Shown: positions 52,469-62,200 of the stretch, in pieces | Position numbering within the stretch: position 1 is the stretch's first letter | Layout: every line of letters begins with the position of its first letter | Assembly (NCBI RefSeq): GCF_002807055.1 | Contig: NZ_NIXN01000001.1 | Coordinates: 372,001-436,000, forward strand | Reading direction: 5' to 3' | DNA from: Confluentibacter citreus | GTDB taxonomy: Bacteria; Bacteroidota; Bacteroidia; Flavobacteriales; Flavobacteriaceae | Length of the DNA stretch: 64,000 nucleotides | The notes under the pieces: model-generated | Told to the model about the DNA's origin: nothing | Seen by the model: only the letters and a program-made list of their open reading frames with translations | The model's database searches: none | Made by a program: the position numbers and the translations under genes

Positions 52469-54541
52469 ATGAACATAATAGCTGATGAGTTAAAATTAAA
52501 ACAAGACATAAATGCAAATTTGTTAGTTGAAAAACTAAAACAGAGAAATCTTGCTAAATGTAATTTATATTACAATTTCCCTTTTTACAGAGGGGAAACA
52601 AAAGACGACTTGGTTAGTGCTCATCTTCTTTTCATTTCTCAAGAATTTGGAGTAATTTTTTTTCGTTGTTTAAATGCTATCGAAGAATATTCTTCAAATG
52701 AACAAAAAAAACTAGACGAATTAGATAGTCACATCTTTGCTAAGATAAATAAAAGAGAAGAATTTCGACTTGACAGAAGAAGTTTGAAAATCAAAGTTAG
52801 CCCTTATGTTTTTATTAATAACTCAAATTCTAACAAACCTGATATTGTTTCTTTAAATGACATTGATAAGGTTATTGAGGGCAACAAAACCGTCATTTTA
52901 TCTAATGAAGAATTTGACATTTTAACTGCAACAATTGAAGGGACATTAAACTTAAAGAAGAAAAGTGACAGAGTAATAGACTTAAAGCAAATAAAATTAA
53001 CGAAAGGCAAAATACTTACACTTATCCAAAACAAAGAAGCAACATTTGACATTGAACAAAAACGAGCTGCACTAAACATTATTGATTCCCCACAAAGAAT
53101 AAGAGGCTTAGCTGGTTCTGGTAAGACTGTTATATTGGCAATGAAAGCAGCGTTGTTTCATTTACAAAATCCTGAATCTGAAATCCTTTATACTTACTTC
53201 ACTAAAGCCTTGTATGGGCAAGTTCGATATTTAATTGAAAAATTCTATCGTGACTTTTCCGATAATCAAGAACCTAATTGGCAAAAAATAAACATTTTAC
53301 ACGGTTGGGGAGGAATAGGTCTACGAGGTGTGTATTCAGACACGTGTTTTGATAATCAAATTCCAACAATACCTTTTAGGGTTGCTAAATCAATGAGACC
53401 AAAAGACCCATTTGAATATATTTTTCAAGAGCTTGATAAAAGTGAATTAAAGGAAAAATATGATTTAACCTTAATTGATGAAGGGCAAGACTTCAATAAA
53501 TATTTCTATCGAGTATGCTTTAAAATAACTAAGAACAAAAGAATAGTTTGGGCATACGATGACTTTCAAAACATTTTTGATGTTGAAATCCAGGACGAAA
53601 AAGAAACGTTTGGAAAAAATAATATTGGAGGTTTTAATGTTGATTTTTCAAAATCAAGCAATGTTCTGCAAGATATAATACTTTTCAAATGCTATCGAAA
53701 TCCAAGATTCGTATTGACTAGTGCTTTTGCTTTGGGGTTAGGTATATATAATGATAAAGTTTTACAGCGTTTAGAAAACAATAAACATTGGGAAGATTTA
53801 GGCTTTAAAGTTCTCAAAGGAGAATCAAAAACTGGCGATGATATGGAAATTGAACGTCCCGAAGAAAGTAGCCCAATAGATATAAATGAATATTTTAATA
53901 CAGACTCTGTAAGTATTCGAGTTTTTAAAGATATCACACAGGAAACAGATTTCATAAGTCAACAAATTCTTAAAGACATTTCTGAAGAGCATCTTAATCC
54001 TGACGACATTTGCGTAATTTCATTAGACCAAAAGAATATTGGAAACTATTTTAGTTCTATTGAAAATAAACTTCAAAAACTAGGTATAAGCTCTTTTAAC
54101 TTACTTAATGCTCCAAACAATAATACCAATTTTAGTGTCAAAGGCAATGTAACACTAGCTACAATTAATAAAGCCAAAGGAAACGAAGTAGGTATGGTTT
54201 ATGTCGTGGGCGTTGACTCTGTTTTTAATAATAAAGATTATATAATAAATCGTAATCAACTCTTTACTGCAATTACAAGAAGCAAAGGTTGGGTAACATT
54301 AACTGGGTACCAACAAGCAGAGTTGTGCGAGAAAGAACTTAGACTCTTAAAACAAAACAGCTATAAATTAATATTCAAACAACCTAGTGAAAAAGAGACC
54401 AAAACAATTTATCGCGGAATGGATAAAATACAGTCAGAATTAAATGTATTGTCAAGAACACTTGAAAGATTATCTAAAGAGACTGGAGTACCTCTTGATG
54501 AAATATTAAAAACAATAGAAAATCAAAGTCAAAAGAAATGA
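52469..54541 (+). CDS. SF1 (UvrD-like) helicase with uncharacterised N-terminal domain
   Basis: A 690-residue protein. Residues 1-205 match nothing I know, although the pattern LLFISQEFGVIFFRC is reminiscent of NERD-type domains without their nuclease lysine. The helicase core follows: Walker A GLAGSGKT (213-220), Walker B DEGQDF (337-342), motif IV-like LFKCYRNPRF, motif V TINKAKGNEV and motif VI LFTAITRSKG. A coiled-coil-like C-terminus (IQSELNVLSRTLERLSKETG) ends it. It overlaps the DUF2290 gene by ATGA. The set of a helicase plus a small partner in a stand-alone islet looks like a defence or repair module; no function is established here. Confidence 0.85.
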   Translation: MNIIADELKLKQDINANLLVEKLKQRNLAKCNLYYNFPFYRGETKDDLVSAHLLFISQEFGVIFFRCLNAIEEYSSNEQKKLDELDSHIFAKINKREEFRLDRRSLKIKVSPYVFINNSNSNKPDIVSLNDIDKVIEGNKTVILSNEEFDILTATIEGTLNLKKKSDRVIDLKQIKLTKGKILTLIQNKEATFDIEQKRAALNIIDSPQRIRGLAGSGKTVILAMKAALFHLQNPESEILYTYFTKALYGQVRYLIEKFYRDFSDNQEPNWQKINILHGWGGIGLRGVYSDTCFDNQIPTIPFRVAKSMRPKDPFEYIFQELDKSELKEKYDLTLIDEGQDFNKYFYRVCFKITKNKRIVWAYDDFQNIFDVEIQDEKETFGKNNIGGFNVDFSKSSNVLQDIILFKCYRNPRFVLTSAFALGLGIYNDKVLQRLENNKHWEDLGFKVLKGESKTGDDMEIERPEESSPIDINEYFNTDSVSIRVFKDITQETDFISQQILKDISEEHLNPDDICVISLDQKNIGNYFSSIENKLQKLGISSFNLLNAPNNNTNFSVKGNVTLATINKAKGNEVGMVYVVGVDSVFNNKDYIINRNQLFTAITRSKGWVTLTGYQQAELCEKELRLLKQNSYKLIFKQPSEKETKTIYRGMDKIQSELNVLSRTLERLSKETGVPLDEILKTIENQSQKK

Positions 54542-55248
54542 TTAATGAAGCTACTTTTAATATTTCCATTAATGAATCTATTAAACTACTAAAAGAAATT
54601 AGTCTTTTTAAAGATATTGGACCCAAAAAAGGAGGCGAGTATTCATCAGCATTTAAAAAAATTTCAAAAAAGAATAAACACATAGAATTATACAACGCAA
54701 TTCGGGATAATTTGGATTATGAGATTGTATTATTTGATGATTCATTTTTACAGTTTTCATATAATCAAAATTATTTAAGATTTGCTTTTATTCAAAATCC
54801 AAGCTTTAGTTACACTAAATATGACTATCTGAAAATTCTATTTTCAGAAACAGACCTTTATGGATTATCGGAAGATGAAATGAGTGCAATGATTAATGAA
54901 AATGAATTCGAACAATTCTTAAATGAACAACAAACAAACTCAAACTTAGTTTATATTCGTTATGACTTTGACAGAAACGGTTATAATCCTTTACTTCATT
55001 CTTGTTCTCACATTCATATTGGATTGAGTGAAAATTTAAGGATCCCATCTTCAATTGTTTTAACACCTTTAGAATTTGTATTCTTTAGTATAAAACAATG
55101 TTATTATGCTGAATGGAAACTATATCACGAAAGTTTTACTTTTACCGATTTGGTAACAAAACGGTATAACTCAAAAAAATTATGCCCGTTAATTACTGAC
55201 CCAGCAATTTGGGATATTAATGAACAAAACGAAATATGGATAACATAA
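54538..55248 (+). CDS. DUF2290 domain-containing protein
   Basis: A 236-residue soluble protein that I assign to DUF2290 by its overall pattern: an N-terminal helical region, then FSYNQNYLRFAFIQNPS, YIRYDFDRNGYNPLLHSCSHIHIG and a C-terminal LTPLEFVFFSIKQCYY. The histidine cluster H-S-C-S-H-I-H-I-G could hold a metal or an active site; this is inference. There is no signal peptide or membrane span. Its ATG overlaps the helicase stop (ATGA), so the two are translationally coupled and probably act together. Confidence 0.75.
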   Translation: MINEATFNISINESIKLLKEISLFKDIGPKKGGEYSSAFKKISKKNKHIELYNAIRDNLDYEIVLFDDSFLQFSYNQNYLRFAFIQNPSFSYTKYDYLKILFSETDLYGLSEDEMSAMINENEFEQFLNEQQTNSNLVYIRYDFDRNGYNPLLHSCSHIHIGLSENLRIPSSIVLTPLEFVFFSIKQCYYAEWKLYHESFTFTDLVTKRYNSKKLCPLITDPAIWDINEQNEIWIT

Positions 55249-55658
55249 AAATCCTAACCATTTACAACACCTAATTAAAAGTTCCTGTTCAGTGGTTAAA
55301 TCAAGTTTTTGTTCGTCTATCAAAGTTTGGTTTTATTGAGAATAAAGTGCTCAGAGATTTCCGTCTTCGCAAAGTCACATTCTAAAAGCAAATTTAGATT
55401 CTTTAAAATTAAAAAATGCCTCAATCACCAAACCACAACCTTAACCCCATAATAACAATCAATTAACCTACATTTTAAATATAGGTCGCACCTTTGTGGT
55501 TTTATAATACAACTATTTGCGAAATACCTATTTTAAGCAAATGATGATATTTTTAAATCATCAATCTACACTGGTAGAAACCCTAACTACTTGTTTAAGT
55601 GGCTACCCATCTTCTCTCCCATTCAAAATACATAACAACCAAATCATCATACCAACAC
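55249..55658. other. gene-free region after the helicase/DUF2290 pair
   Basis: About 400 bases with no supportable gene. It holds an imperfect inverted repeat GATGAT/ATCATC near 55540-55560 and CACCTTTG at 55489-55496, a near match to TAnnTTTG that may drive the metallophosphoesterase gene with a leader of about 160 bases. Confidence 0.4.
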
Positions 55659-56546
55659 ATGAAAAAACGAGCTGTTGATATTGTTGTCATTTCCGATGTG
55701 CATTTGGGCACTTACGGATGCCGCGCCAAAGAATTATTGAAATATTTAAAGTCCGTAAAACCAGAACGGGTCATTCTAAACGGCGATATTATAGACATTT
55801 GGCAGTTTAGCAAACGCTATTGGCCTAAGTCGCACATGAAAGTCATCAAACACATTACGGCTTTAATATCCAAAGGCGTAGAAGTGAATTACATCACAGG
55901 AAACCATGATGAAATGCTTCGTAAATTTGTCGGGTTTCAGTTGGGGACGTTTAGTATTTCCAACAAAGAATTGCTGGAATTGGATGGTAAAAAAACTTGG
56001 GTGTTTCACGGCGATGTGTTTGATGTGACCATGCAACATTCCAAATACATCGCAAAATTAGGTGCTGTAGGTTACGATTCCTTGATTTTACTGAATAGCG
56101 CCATCAATTTTTTTGCTTCAAAGTTTGGTAGAGGACCTATCTCCATGTCCAAAAAAATAAAGAATAGTGTGAAATCGGCCGTAAAATTCATCAATAACTT
56201 TGAAAAAATTGCTGCTGATATTGCCATAGAAAACGCGTATGATTATGTGGTTTGCGGACATATCCATCAACCGGAAATAAAAAAAATAGAAACGCCTGAA
56301 GGGTCTGTGATGTATTTGAATTCCGGAGATTGGGTGGAGAATTTAACTGCTTTGGAATATTATGATAACAAATGGCATTTGTTTCATTTTAAAGATCATG
56401 AAACGCTTGAAGATGACACACATCTTGATATGGATGACGATGATGAGGATGAAGACGAAGAGCTTCTAGAAACCAAGGATCTATTTCAAAATTTAATGAA
56501 AGAGTTTCAAACCGATGTGAAACAATCCAAAACAAACGTGTTATAA
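55659..56546 (+). CDS. metallophosphoesterase (UDP-2,3-diacylglucosamine diphosphatase-like)
   Basis: A 295-residue calcineurin-type phosphoesterase with metal motifs SDVHLG, NGDIIDIW, GNHDE and CGHIHQPE. The C-terminus has an acidic run (DMDDDDEDEDEE). It resembles LpxH-like enzymes that cut UDP-diacylglucosamine in lipid A synthesis, but other substrates are possible. A GTG at 55599 is in frame; I start at the ATG 55659 because MKKRAVDIVVISDVH begins the fold. It is followed 10 bases later by a glycosyltransferase gene. Confidence 0.85.
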   Translation: MKKRAVDIVVISDVHLGTYGCRAKELLKYLKSVKPERVILNGDIIDIWQFSKRYWPKSHMKVIKHITALISKGVEVNYITGNHDEMLRKFVGFQLGTFSISNKELLELDGKKTWVFHGDVFDVTMQHSKYIAKLGAVGYDSLILLNSAINFFASKFGRGPISMSKKIKNSVKSAVKFINNFEKIAADIAIENAYDYVVCGHIHQPEIKKIETPEGSVMYLNSGDWVENLTALEYYDNKWHLFHFKDHETLEDDTHLDMDDDDEDEDEELLETKDLFQNLMKEFQTDVKQSKTNVL

Positions 56547-56556
56547 TTAGCCCCCA

Positions 56557-57546
56557 ATGAAAATACTATATGCCATTCAAGGAACTGGTAACGGCCATTT
56601 AAGTAGAGCGCGCGATATTATTCCAATTTTACAAAAAAAAGATGTAGAGTTGGATATTCTTATTAGTGGTACGCAAGCCGATATCAATCTGCCGTATCCC
56701 ATCACCTATCAGCTAAAAGGATTGAGCTTCATTTTCGGAAAAAAAGGCGGTGTGGATGTTTGGAAAACCTATTTTAAGGCCAAAACCATGCGACTTCATA
56801 AGGAGATAACGATGCTTCCCGTGGAGCATTACGATTTAATCATCAACGATTTTGAACCCGTATCGGCTTGGGCTTGTAAATTGAAAAAAATACCTTGTGT
56901 TAGTTTAAGTCATCAATCAGCTGTATTAGCGCCTAACGCCCCAAAACCCAAAAAGGAAGACCCATTAGGAAAGCTCATTCTTAAAAAATACGCACCCACA
57001 ACCAAACAATATGGATTTCATTTTAAAGCGTATGAAGACAGCATTTTTACGCCCGTCATCCGGCAAGATATTCGGTTGGCACATTGCACACCGGGCGACC
57101 ATTACACGGTGTATTTGCCCTCTTATGATGATGAAAAAATATTGAGCATACTATCAAAAATTAAAGATGTTACTTGGGAGGTGTTCTCAAAACATAATAA
57201 AAAAACAATTACAAATAAGAATATCACCGTGCAACCCATTACCAATGAGGCTTTTGTAACGAGCATGGCGACCAGCAAAGGTATTCTTTGTGGGGCGGGT
57301 TTTGAAACACCTGCCGAAGCGCTTTTTATGAAAAAGAAATTGTTGGTCATCCCCATGAAAGGCCAATATGAACAACAATGTAATGCTGCGGCTTTAAAAG
57401 ATATGGGCGTTCCTGTTATAAAATCCTTTAAAAAGAAATACATTAAAAACATTAAAGATTGGATAGAAAATGACACTATTATTGAAGTGGATTATCCAGA
57501 TATAACAGAACAAATTATAGATAAAATATTAACAGAAAATCTATAA
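56557..57546 (+). CDS. GT28/MJ1255-type glycosyltransferase-like protein
   Basis: A 329-residue cytosolic protein with the N-terminal loop IQGTGNGHLSRARDI, acceptor-side INDFEPVSAWACK, and donor-binding GAGFETPAEALFMKKK near the C-terminus, as in MurG-like and MJ1255-like GT-B enzymes. Its pairing with the metallophosphoesterase (10-base gap) suggests cell-envelope glycolipid work. Donor and acceptor are unknown. Confidence 0.82.
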   Translation: MKILYAIQGTGNGHLSRARDIIPILQKKDVELDILISGTQADINLPYPITYQLKGLSFIFGKKGGVDVWKTYFKAKTMRLHKEITMLPVEHYDLIINDFEPVSAWACKLKKIPCVSLSHQSAVLAPNAPKPKKEDPLGKLILKKYAPTTKQYGFHFKAYEDSIFTPVIRQDIRLAHCTPGDHYTVYLPSYDDEKILSILSKIKDVTWEVFSKHNKKTITNKNITVQPITNEAFVTSMATSKGILCGAGFETPAEALFMKKKLLVIPMKGQYEQQCNAAALKDMGVPVIKSFKKKYIKNIKDWIENDTIIEVDYPDITEQIIDKILTENL

Positions 57547-57555
57547 CACAACGAC

Positions 57556-57599
57556 TGTCAGTTCGAGTGATTCGCCACAAGCGAATTGTATCGAGAACT
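57556..57599. repeat. REP-like palindromic element, copy 3
   Basis: It starts TGTCAGTTCGAGTGA and ends GTATCGAGAAC, with inner stem TTCGC/GCGAA. It is the same family as 3364 and 50314. It lies between the glycosyltransferase and GH1 genes. Confidence 0.7.
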
Positions 57600-57616
57600 T
57601 TTTCAAAAAAAACTTT

Positions 57617-58993
57617 ATGGATTTTAACCATCCCCCAACAAACTTCAACTTAAAACCACAAGATTTCGGAAAAGACTTTGTTTTTGGAGTCTCAACCGCT
57701 GCCTATCAAATTGAAGGTGCTCACAGTATCCATGATAAAGGTGCATCCATTTGGGATCAGTTCACGGCTAAAAAAGGAAATACGTTTAATAACCACCACG
57801 GCCAAATAGCCTGCGATTTCTATAATAAATTTGAGGAGGATATTTTGTTGATGAAATCCATGAATATTAAAAACTTCAGGTTTTCATTAGCATGGTCGCG
57901 CATCATTCCGAATGGTATTGGAAACGTGAGTCAAGCAGGTATTGATTACTACAATAAAGTGATTGATTTTTGTTTAGCATGTGGCATCACGCCTTGGGTA
58001 ACGCTTTATCACTGGGATTTGCCTCAGGCACTTCAAAATAAAGGCGGTTGGACGAACAGGGACATCGTTTCTTGGTTTGAAAATTATGTGCAGGTTTGCG
58101 CTACCCATTTTGGTGACCGCGTTAAAAATTGGATGGTGTTGAATGAACCGATGGTGTTTACGGGTGCTGGGTATTTTTTAGGCGTGCACGCGCCAGGTTA
58201 CAAAGGCTTAAAAAACTTCTTACCCGCCATACACCATGCCGTATTATGCCAAGCTGCTGGCGGTAGAATCTTGCGGAATTTAGTATCTGATGCTTTTATT
58301 GGTACTACATTTTCATGTGCACAAACAACGCCTTTTCGAGATACGCCTAGAGATTTTAAAGCTGCAAAAAAGGCAGACGCTTTGTTGAATCGGTTATTTG
58401 TTGAACCATCGTTAGGTTTGGGCTATCCAACAGATGATGTTCATATTCTCAAGCGCATTGAAGCTTATATTAAACCAAACGATTTAAAAAACGCTGCATT
58501 CGATTTCGATTTTATTGGCGTACAGAATTATACCCGTGAAATGATTACTCACAGCTATTTAGTGCCTTATTTACAGGCTAAAATTGTAAAAGCCTCCAAA
58601 CGGAACGTCAAAACCACCCTGATGAATTGGGAAGTGTATCCGCCCAGTATTTATAACATGATTAAACAATTTAATCAATACGAAGGCATTAAAAAAATCA
58701 TCATTACCGAAAATGGTGCTGCTTTTCCTGATACTCTAATGAATGGCAATGTAGAAGATGTTGACAGACTTCATTACTTACAATCCCATCTAGAGCAGGT
58801 TTATAAAGCCAAAAATGAAGGGATACCTATTGAAGGCTATTTTGTTTGGACCTTTACCGATAATTTTGAATGGGCAGAAGGCTATCACCCACGATTTGGA
58901 TTGGTTTACACCGATTTTGAAAGTCAAAAGCGAATTATTAAAGCTTCTGGAAAATGGTATCGGGATTTTTTGAATAAACATAAAAATAGTTGA
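57617..58993 (+). CDS. beta-glucosidase-type glycoside hydrolase, GH1
   Basis: A 458-residue GH1 enzyme with the N-terminal signature DFVFGVSTAAYQIEGA, the acid/base glutamate in MVLNEPMVF, the nucleophile in IIITENGAAFPD, and the C-terminal FVWTFTDNFEWAEGY. It lacks a signal peptide, so it acts in the cytoplasm on imported oligosaccharides. The exact sugar (beta-glucoside, galactoside or fucoside) cannot be read. Confidence 0.94.
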   Translation: MDFNHPPTNFNLKPQDFGKDFVFGVSTAAYQIEGAHSIHDKGASIWDQFTAKKGNTFNNHHGQIACDFYNKFEEDILLMKSMNIKNFRFSLAWSRIIPNGIGNVSQAGIDYYNKVIDFCLACGITPWVTLYHWDLPQALQNKGGWTNRDIVSWFENYVQVCATHFGDRVKNWMVLNEPMVFTGAGYFLGVHAPGYKGLKNFLPAIHHAVLCQAAGGRILRNLVSDAFIGTTFSCAQTTPFRDTPRDFKAAKKADALLNRLFVEPSLGLGYPTDDVHILKRIEAYIKPNDLKNAAFDFDFIGVQNYTREMITHSYLVPYLQAKIVKASKRNVKTTLMNWEVYPPSIYNMIKQFNQYEGIKKIIITENGAAFPDTLMNGNVEDVDRLHYLQSHLEQVYKAKNEGIPIEGYFVWTFTDNFEWAEGYHPRFGLVYTDFESQKRIIKASGKWYRDFLNKHKNS

Positions 58994-59281
58994 TCCTAGA
59001 AACGTTTTTAAAATATTAAAAAGAAATACGCCTTCATATTAAATTGTCAATAAAAATCTTATCTGAGTCGCCATAACCTAGCCCATATTCACTTTTCTGT
59101 TCGTTCAAAAAAGTAATTGTTATTATTTCCAGCCGTTCTGTTACAAAAAAAACCGATGTTCTGAAAAAAGCACTTCAAATCAACCCAAAATTTACACAAT
59201 TAAACGAATAACATACTCAAAAAGAACATAATACGACTAAGGTTTTTAAATTTGGTTATATAATCAACCAACCCATATATC
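58994..59281. other. intergenic region before the malectin/Kelch gene
   Basis: 288 bases without a supportable gene or strong hairpin. Near its end TAAATTTG (59247-59254) matches the -7 consensus. Confidence 0.4.
59247..59254 (+). promoter_or_regulatory. candidate -7 box of the malectin/Kelch protein gene
   Basis: TAAATTTG, 27 bases before the ATG at 59282; no TTTG is seen at the -33 distance. Confidence 0.4.
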
Positions 59282-62200
59282 ATGTTCTCTCAAATTAAAA
59301 TTTTCCATAATTTCATATACTTTATTTTCATATTGTTCTCATGTAATGCCTTTGCTCAAAGCTGGAGTCAGTCGGTATTATCTTTTTCTGGAACTGGTAA
59401 TGTAAATGGAGGTGTTACTTCTTTAATGTTTGGCCCTGATAATCGTTTGTATGTTGCAGAATACACTGGAGCTATAAAAATATTCACAATTCAGAGAAAC
59501 GGCCCCACAGAGTATGTTGCTACCCATGTAGAGATTCTGGACGGCATACGCACCATGCCCGATCACAACGATGATGGTACCCCTTACTCCAGTTTGAATA
59601 GGGAAACTTTAGGCCTCACAGTCGTTGGCACCTCAACAAATCCTGTAATTTATGTAACATCAAGCGATTATCGTATTGGAGCTGGTGAAGGAGGTGGTAA
59701 TGGAGACATTAATCTTGATACCAATTCTGGTGTTATAACAAGATTTAGCTGGAATGGAAGTGCTTGGGATGTGGTAGATATTGTAAGAGGTCTTCCCCGT
59801 TCCGAAGAGAACCATGCAACAAACGGTCTTGAATTTGTAACCATCAATGGAACAGATTACCTAATAGTGGCACAAGGTGGCCATACTAATGGAGGCTCTC
59901 CATCAACTAATTTCGTGTATTCCTGCGAGTATGCACTTTCTGCGGCTATCCTTGCCGTGAATCTAACCGCTTTAGAAAGCATGCCTATTTTAGACGACAA
60001 TGGCAGGGCCTACATATACGATCTTCCTACCTTGGATGACCCCACGCGCCCAAATGTTCACGCGGACGGCTCTCCCGCTTCTGAGGATCCCGATGATCCA
60101 AATTATTCTCCTCTTGATATAAATGACCCTTGGGGTGGCAACGATGGGCTTAATCAGGCCATGGTGGTTCTTGGAGGACCAGTTCAAATACTTTCACCGG
60201 GATATCGTAATGCTTATGACCTTGTTGTAACAGAGAGCGGTGCACTATATGTTACAGATAACGGCGCCAATGGAGGCTGGGGTGGTTTGCCCATGAACGA
60301 AGGGGGGGGCTCTGTAACCAATGATTATGACCCTAATGAACCCGGCAGTAGCGATAGTTTACTATATGGCGAAAGGGTTAATAATTTAGACCATTTGCAA
60401 TTGGTTACTACTAACTTACAAACGTATGCCTTTGGAAGCCTTCCGCAAACATATTATGGTGGGCATCCAAACCCTACAAGAGCAAATCCCGTAGGAGCGG
60501 GTTTATATACCGCCGATGGCATAAACAATATTTTCAGAACATTAACATATGATCCCGACGGAAGCACTCCGGGTTCTACTTCGAATCCAAATGAAGCGTT
60601 ACCCGCCAATTGGCCTCCACTCCCCGTATCGGAAGCCAACACAGTAGAAGGTGATTGGCGTGGACCAGGCATGATAAATCCAGATGGTCCAGATGACAAC
60701 CCCGTTGTTACATGGGGCACCAATACCAATGGCATAGACGAGTATACGGCATCCAACTTTGGAGGCGCCTTACAGGGTAATCTTTTAGCTGGCACACATA
60801 ATGGTTTAGTCAGACGTATTAAACTTAATGAAGACGGCACATTGGCACCAGGAGGACTCACGTCTGATTTCCTTTCAGGTATTGGAGGAAATGCGCTGGG
60901 CATAACCTGTAATAGTGATTTTGATATATTTCCCGGAACTGTATGGGTAGGCACCTTGAATAGAAGAATAGTGGTTTTTGAACCAACAGACTTTTTAAAT
61001 TGCTTAGATCCTAACAATCCTTTATATGATGCAAATGCCGATTATGATAGTGATGGCTATTCCAACCAAGACGAAGAAGACAATGGAACTGAAATATGCA
61101 ACGGGGGTTCACAACCTGATGATTGGGATAAAGTGATGGGCGGTCAATTAATATCCGATTTGAACGATCCCGACGATGATTTTGATGGAATCCCTGACGC
61201 TCTCGATCCTTTTCAATTGGGAGATCCCACAGTAGGAGGAAGTGACGCATTCACTATTCCTATATTAAATGATTTTTTTAATGATCAACAAAACCTTGGT
61301 GGGATTTATGGCCTTGGTTTAACAGGGCTTATGAATAACGGAGATACTGGTGCTAATTGGCTTTTATGGCTCGATAGAAGAGAAGATCCAAACGACCCCA
61401 ATCCCAATGATGTGTTAGGAGGCGCACCAGGACTTATGACATCTCATATGACATCGGGTACTGCCCTCGGGATATCAAACAATCAAGAAAAAGGATATCA
61501 GTATGGGGTTCAGGTCCAAAATGATTCTGGCATCATTACAGTTGCAGGAGGAATGGTTGGCTTCAATGGTCCTTTAACTCTTTATGAAAACCTGTCAGCG
61601 CCTTTAGGCGAGTTGGGATTCTTTATTGGTGATGGTACACAAAGCAACTACATAAAGTTTGTTGTAACAACAACTGGTTTTGTTGCTCTTCAAGAAATTG
61701 ATGATGTTCCACAAAGCCCCATAACATATAATTTACTACCGGCTAATAGACCGTCTTCTGGGATTAAATTCTTTTTTGAGATTGATCCGTCGAATGGTCA
61801 AGTAATTCTTAAGTTTCAAATAGACGGCGGTTTGCTCACAACCTTAGGAACTATAGAGGCAGAAGGAACCATTTTACAAGCCATACAAAGTTCAAGCACA
61901 GATTTGGCCGTCGGATTGATTGGTTCTTCTAATCAAGTCGGTGTTGAGCTAGAGGGAACTTGGGATTTTTTAAACGTAACTTCTGAAAAACCTTATATTG
62001 TTCAAAACATTCCTAATCTGCAAAGGGAATCTGGTGCTCCAGATGACATCTTTGATTTAAATGACTATTTTGATGATAATAACGGCACGGCTAATTTAAC
62101 TTACAATCTGGAACTTAATACAAATCCAAATATATTGGCAAGTATTTCTAATAATATGCTGACTATAGCTTATCCATCTGAATTACAGACAGCAGACATC

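Noticed and set aside
60302-60309. Run of eight G as a possible frameshift in the malectin/Kelch gene
   Set aside because: The frame from ATG 59282 passes through it as Gly-Gly-Gly and stays open to 64000; the total is exactly 1573 codons.
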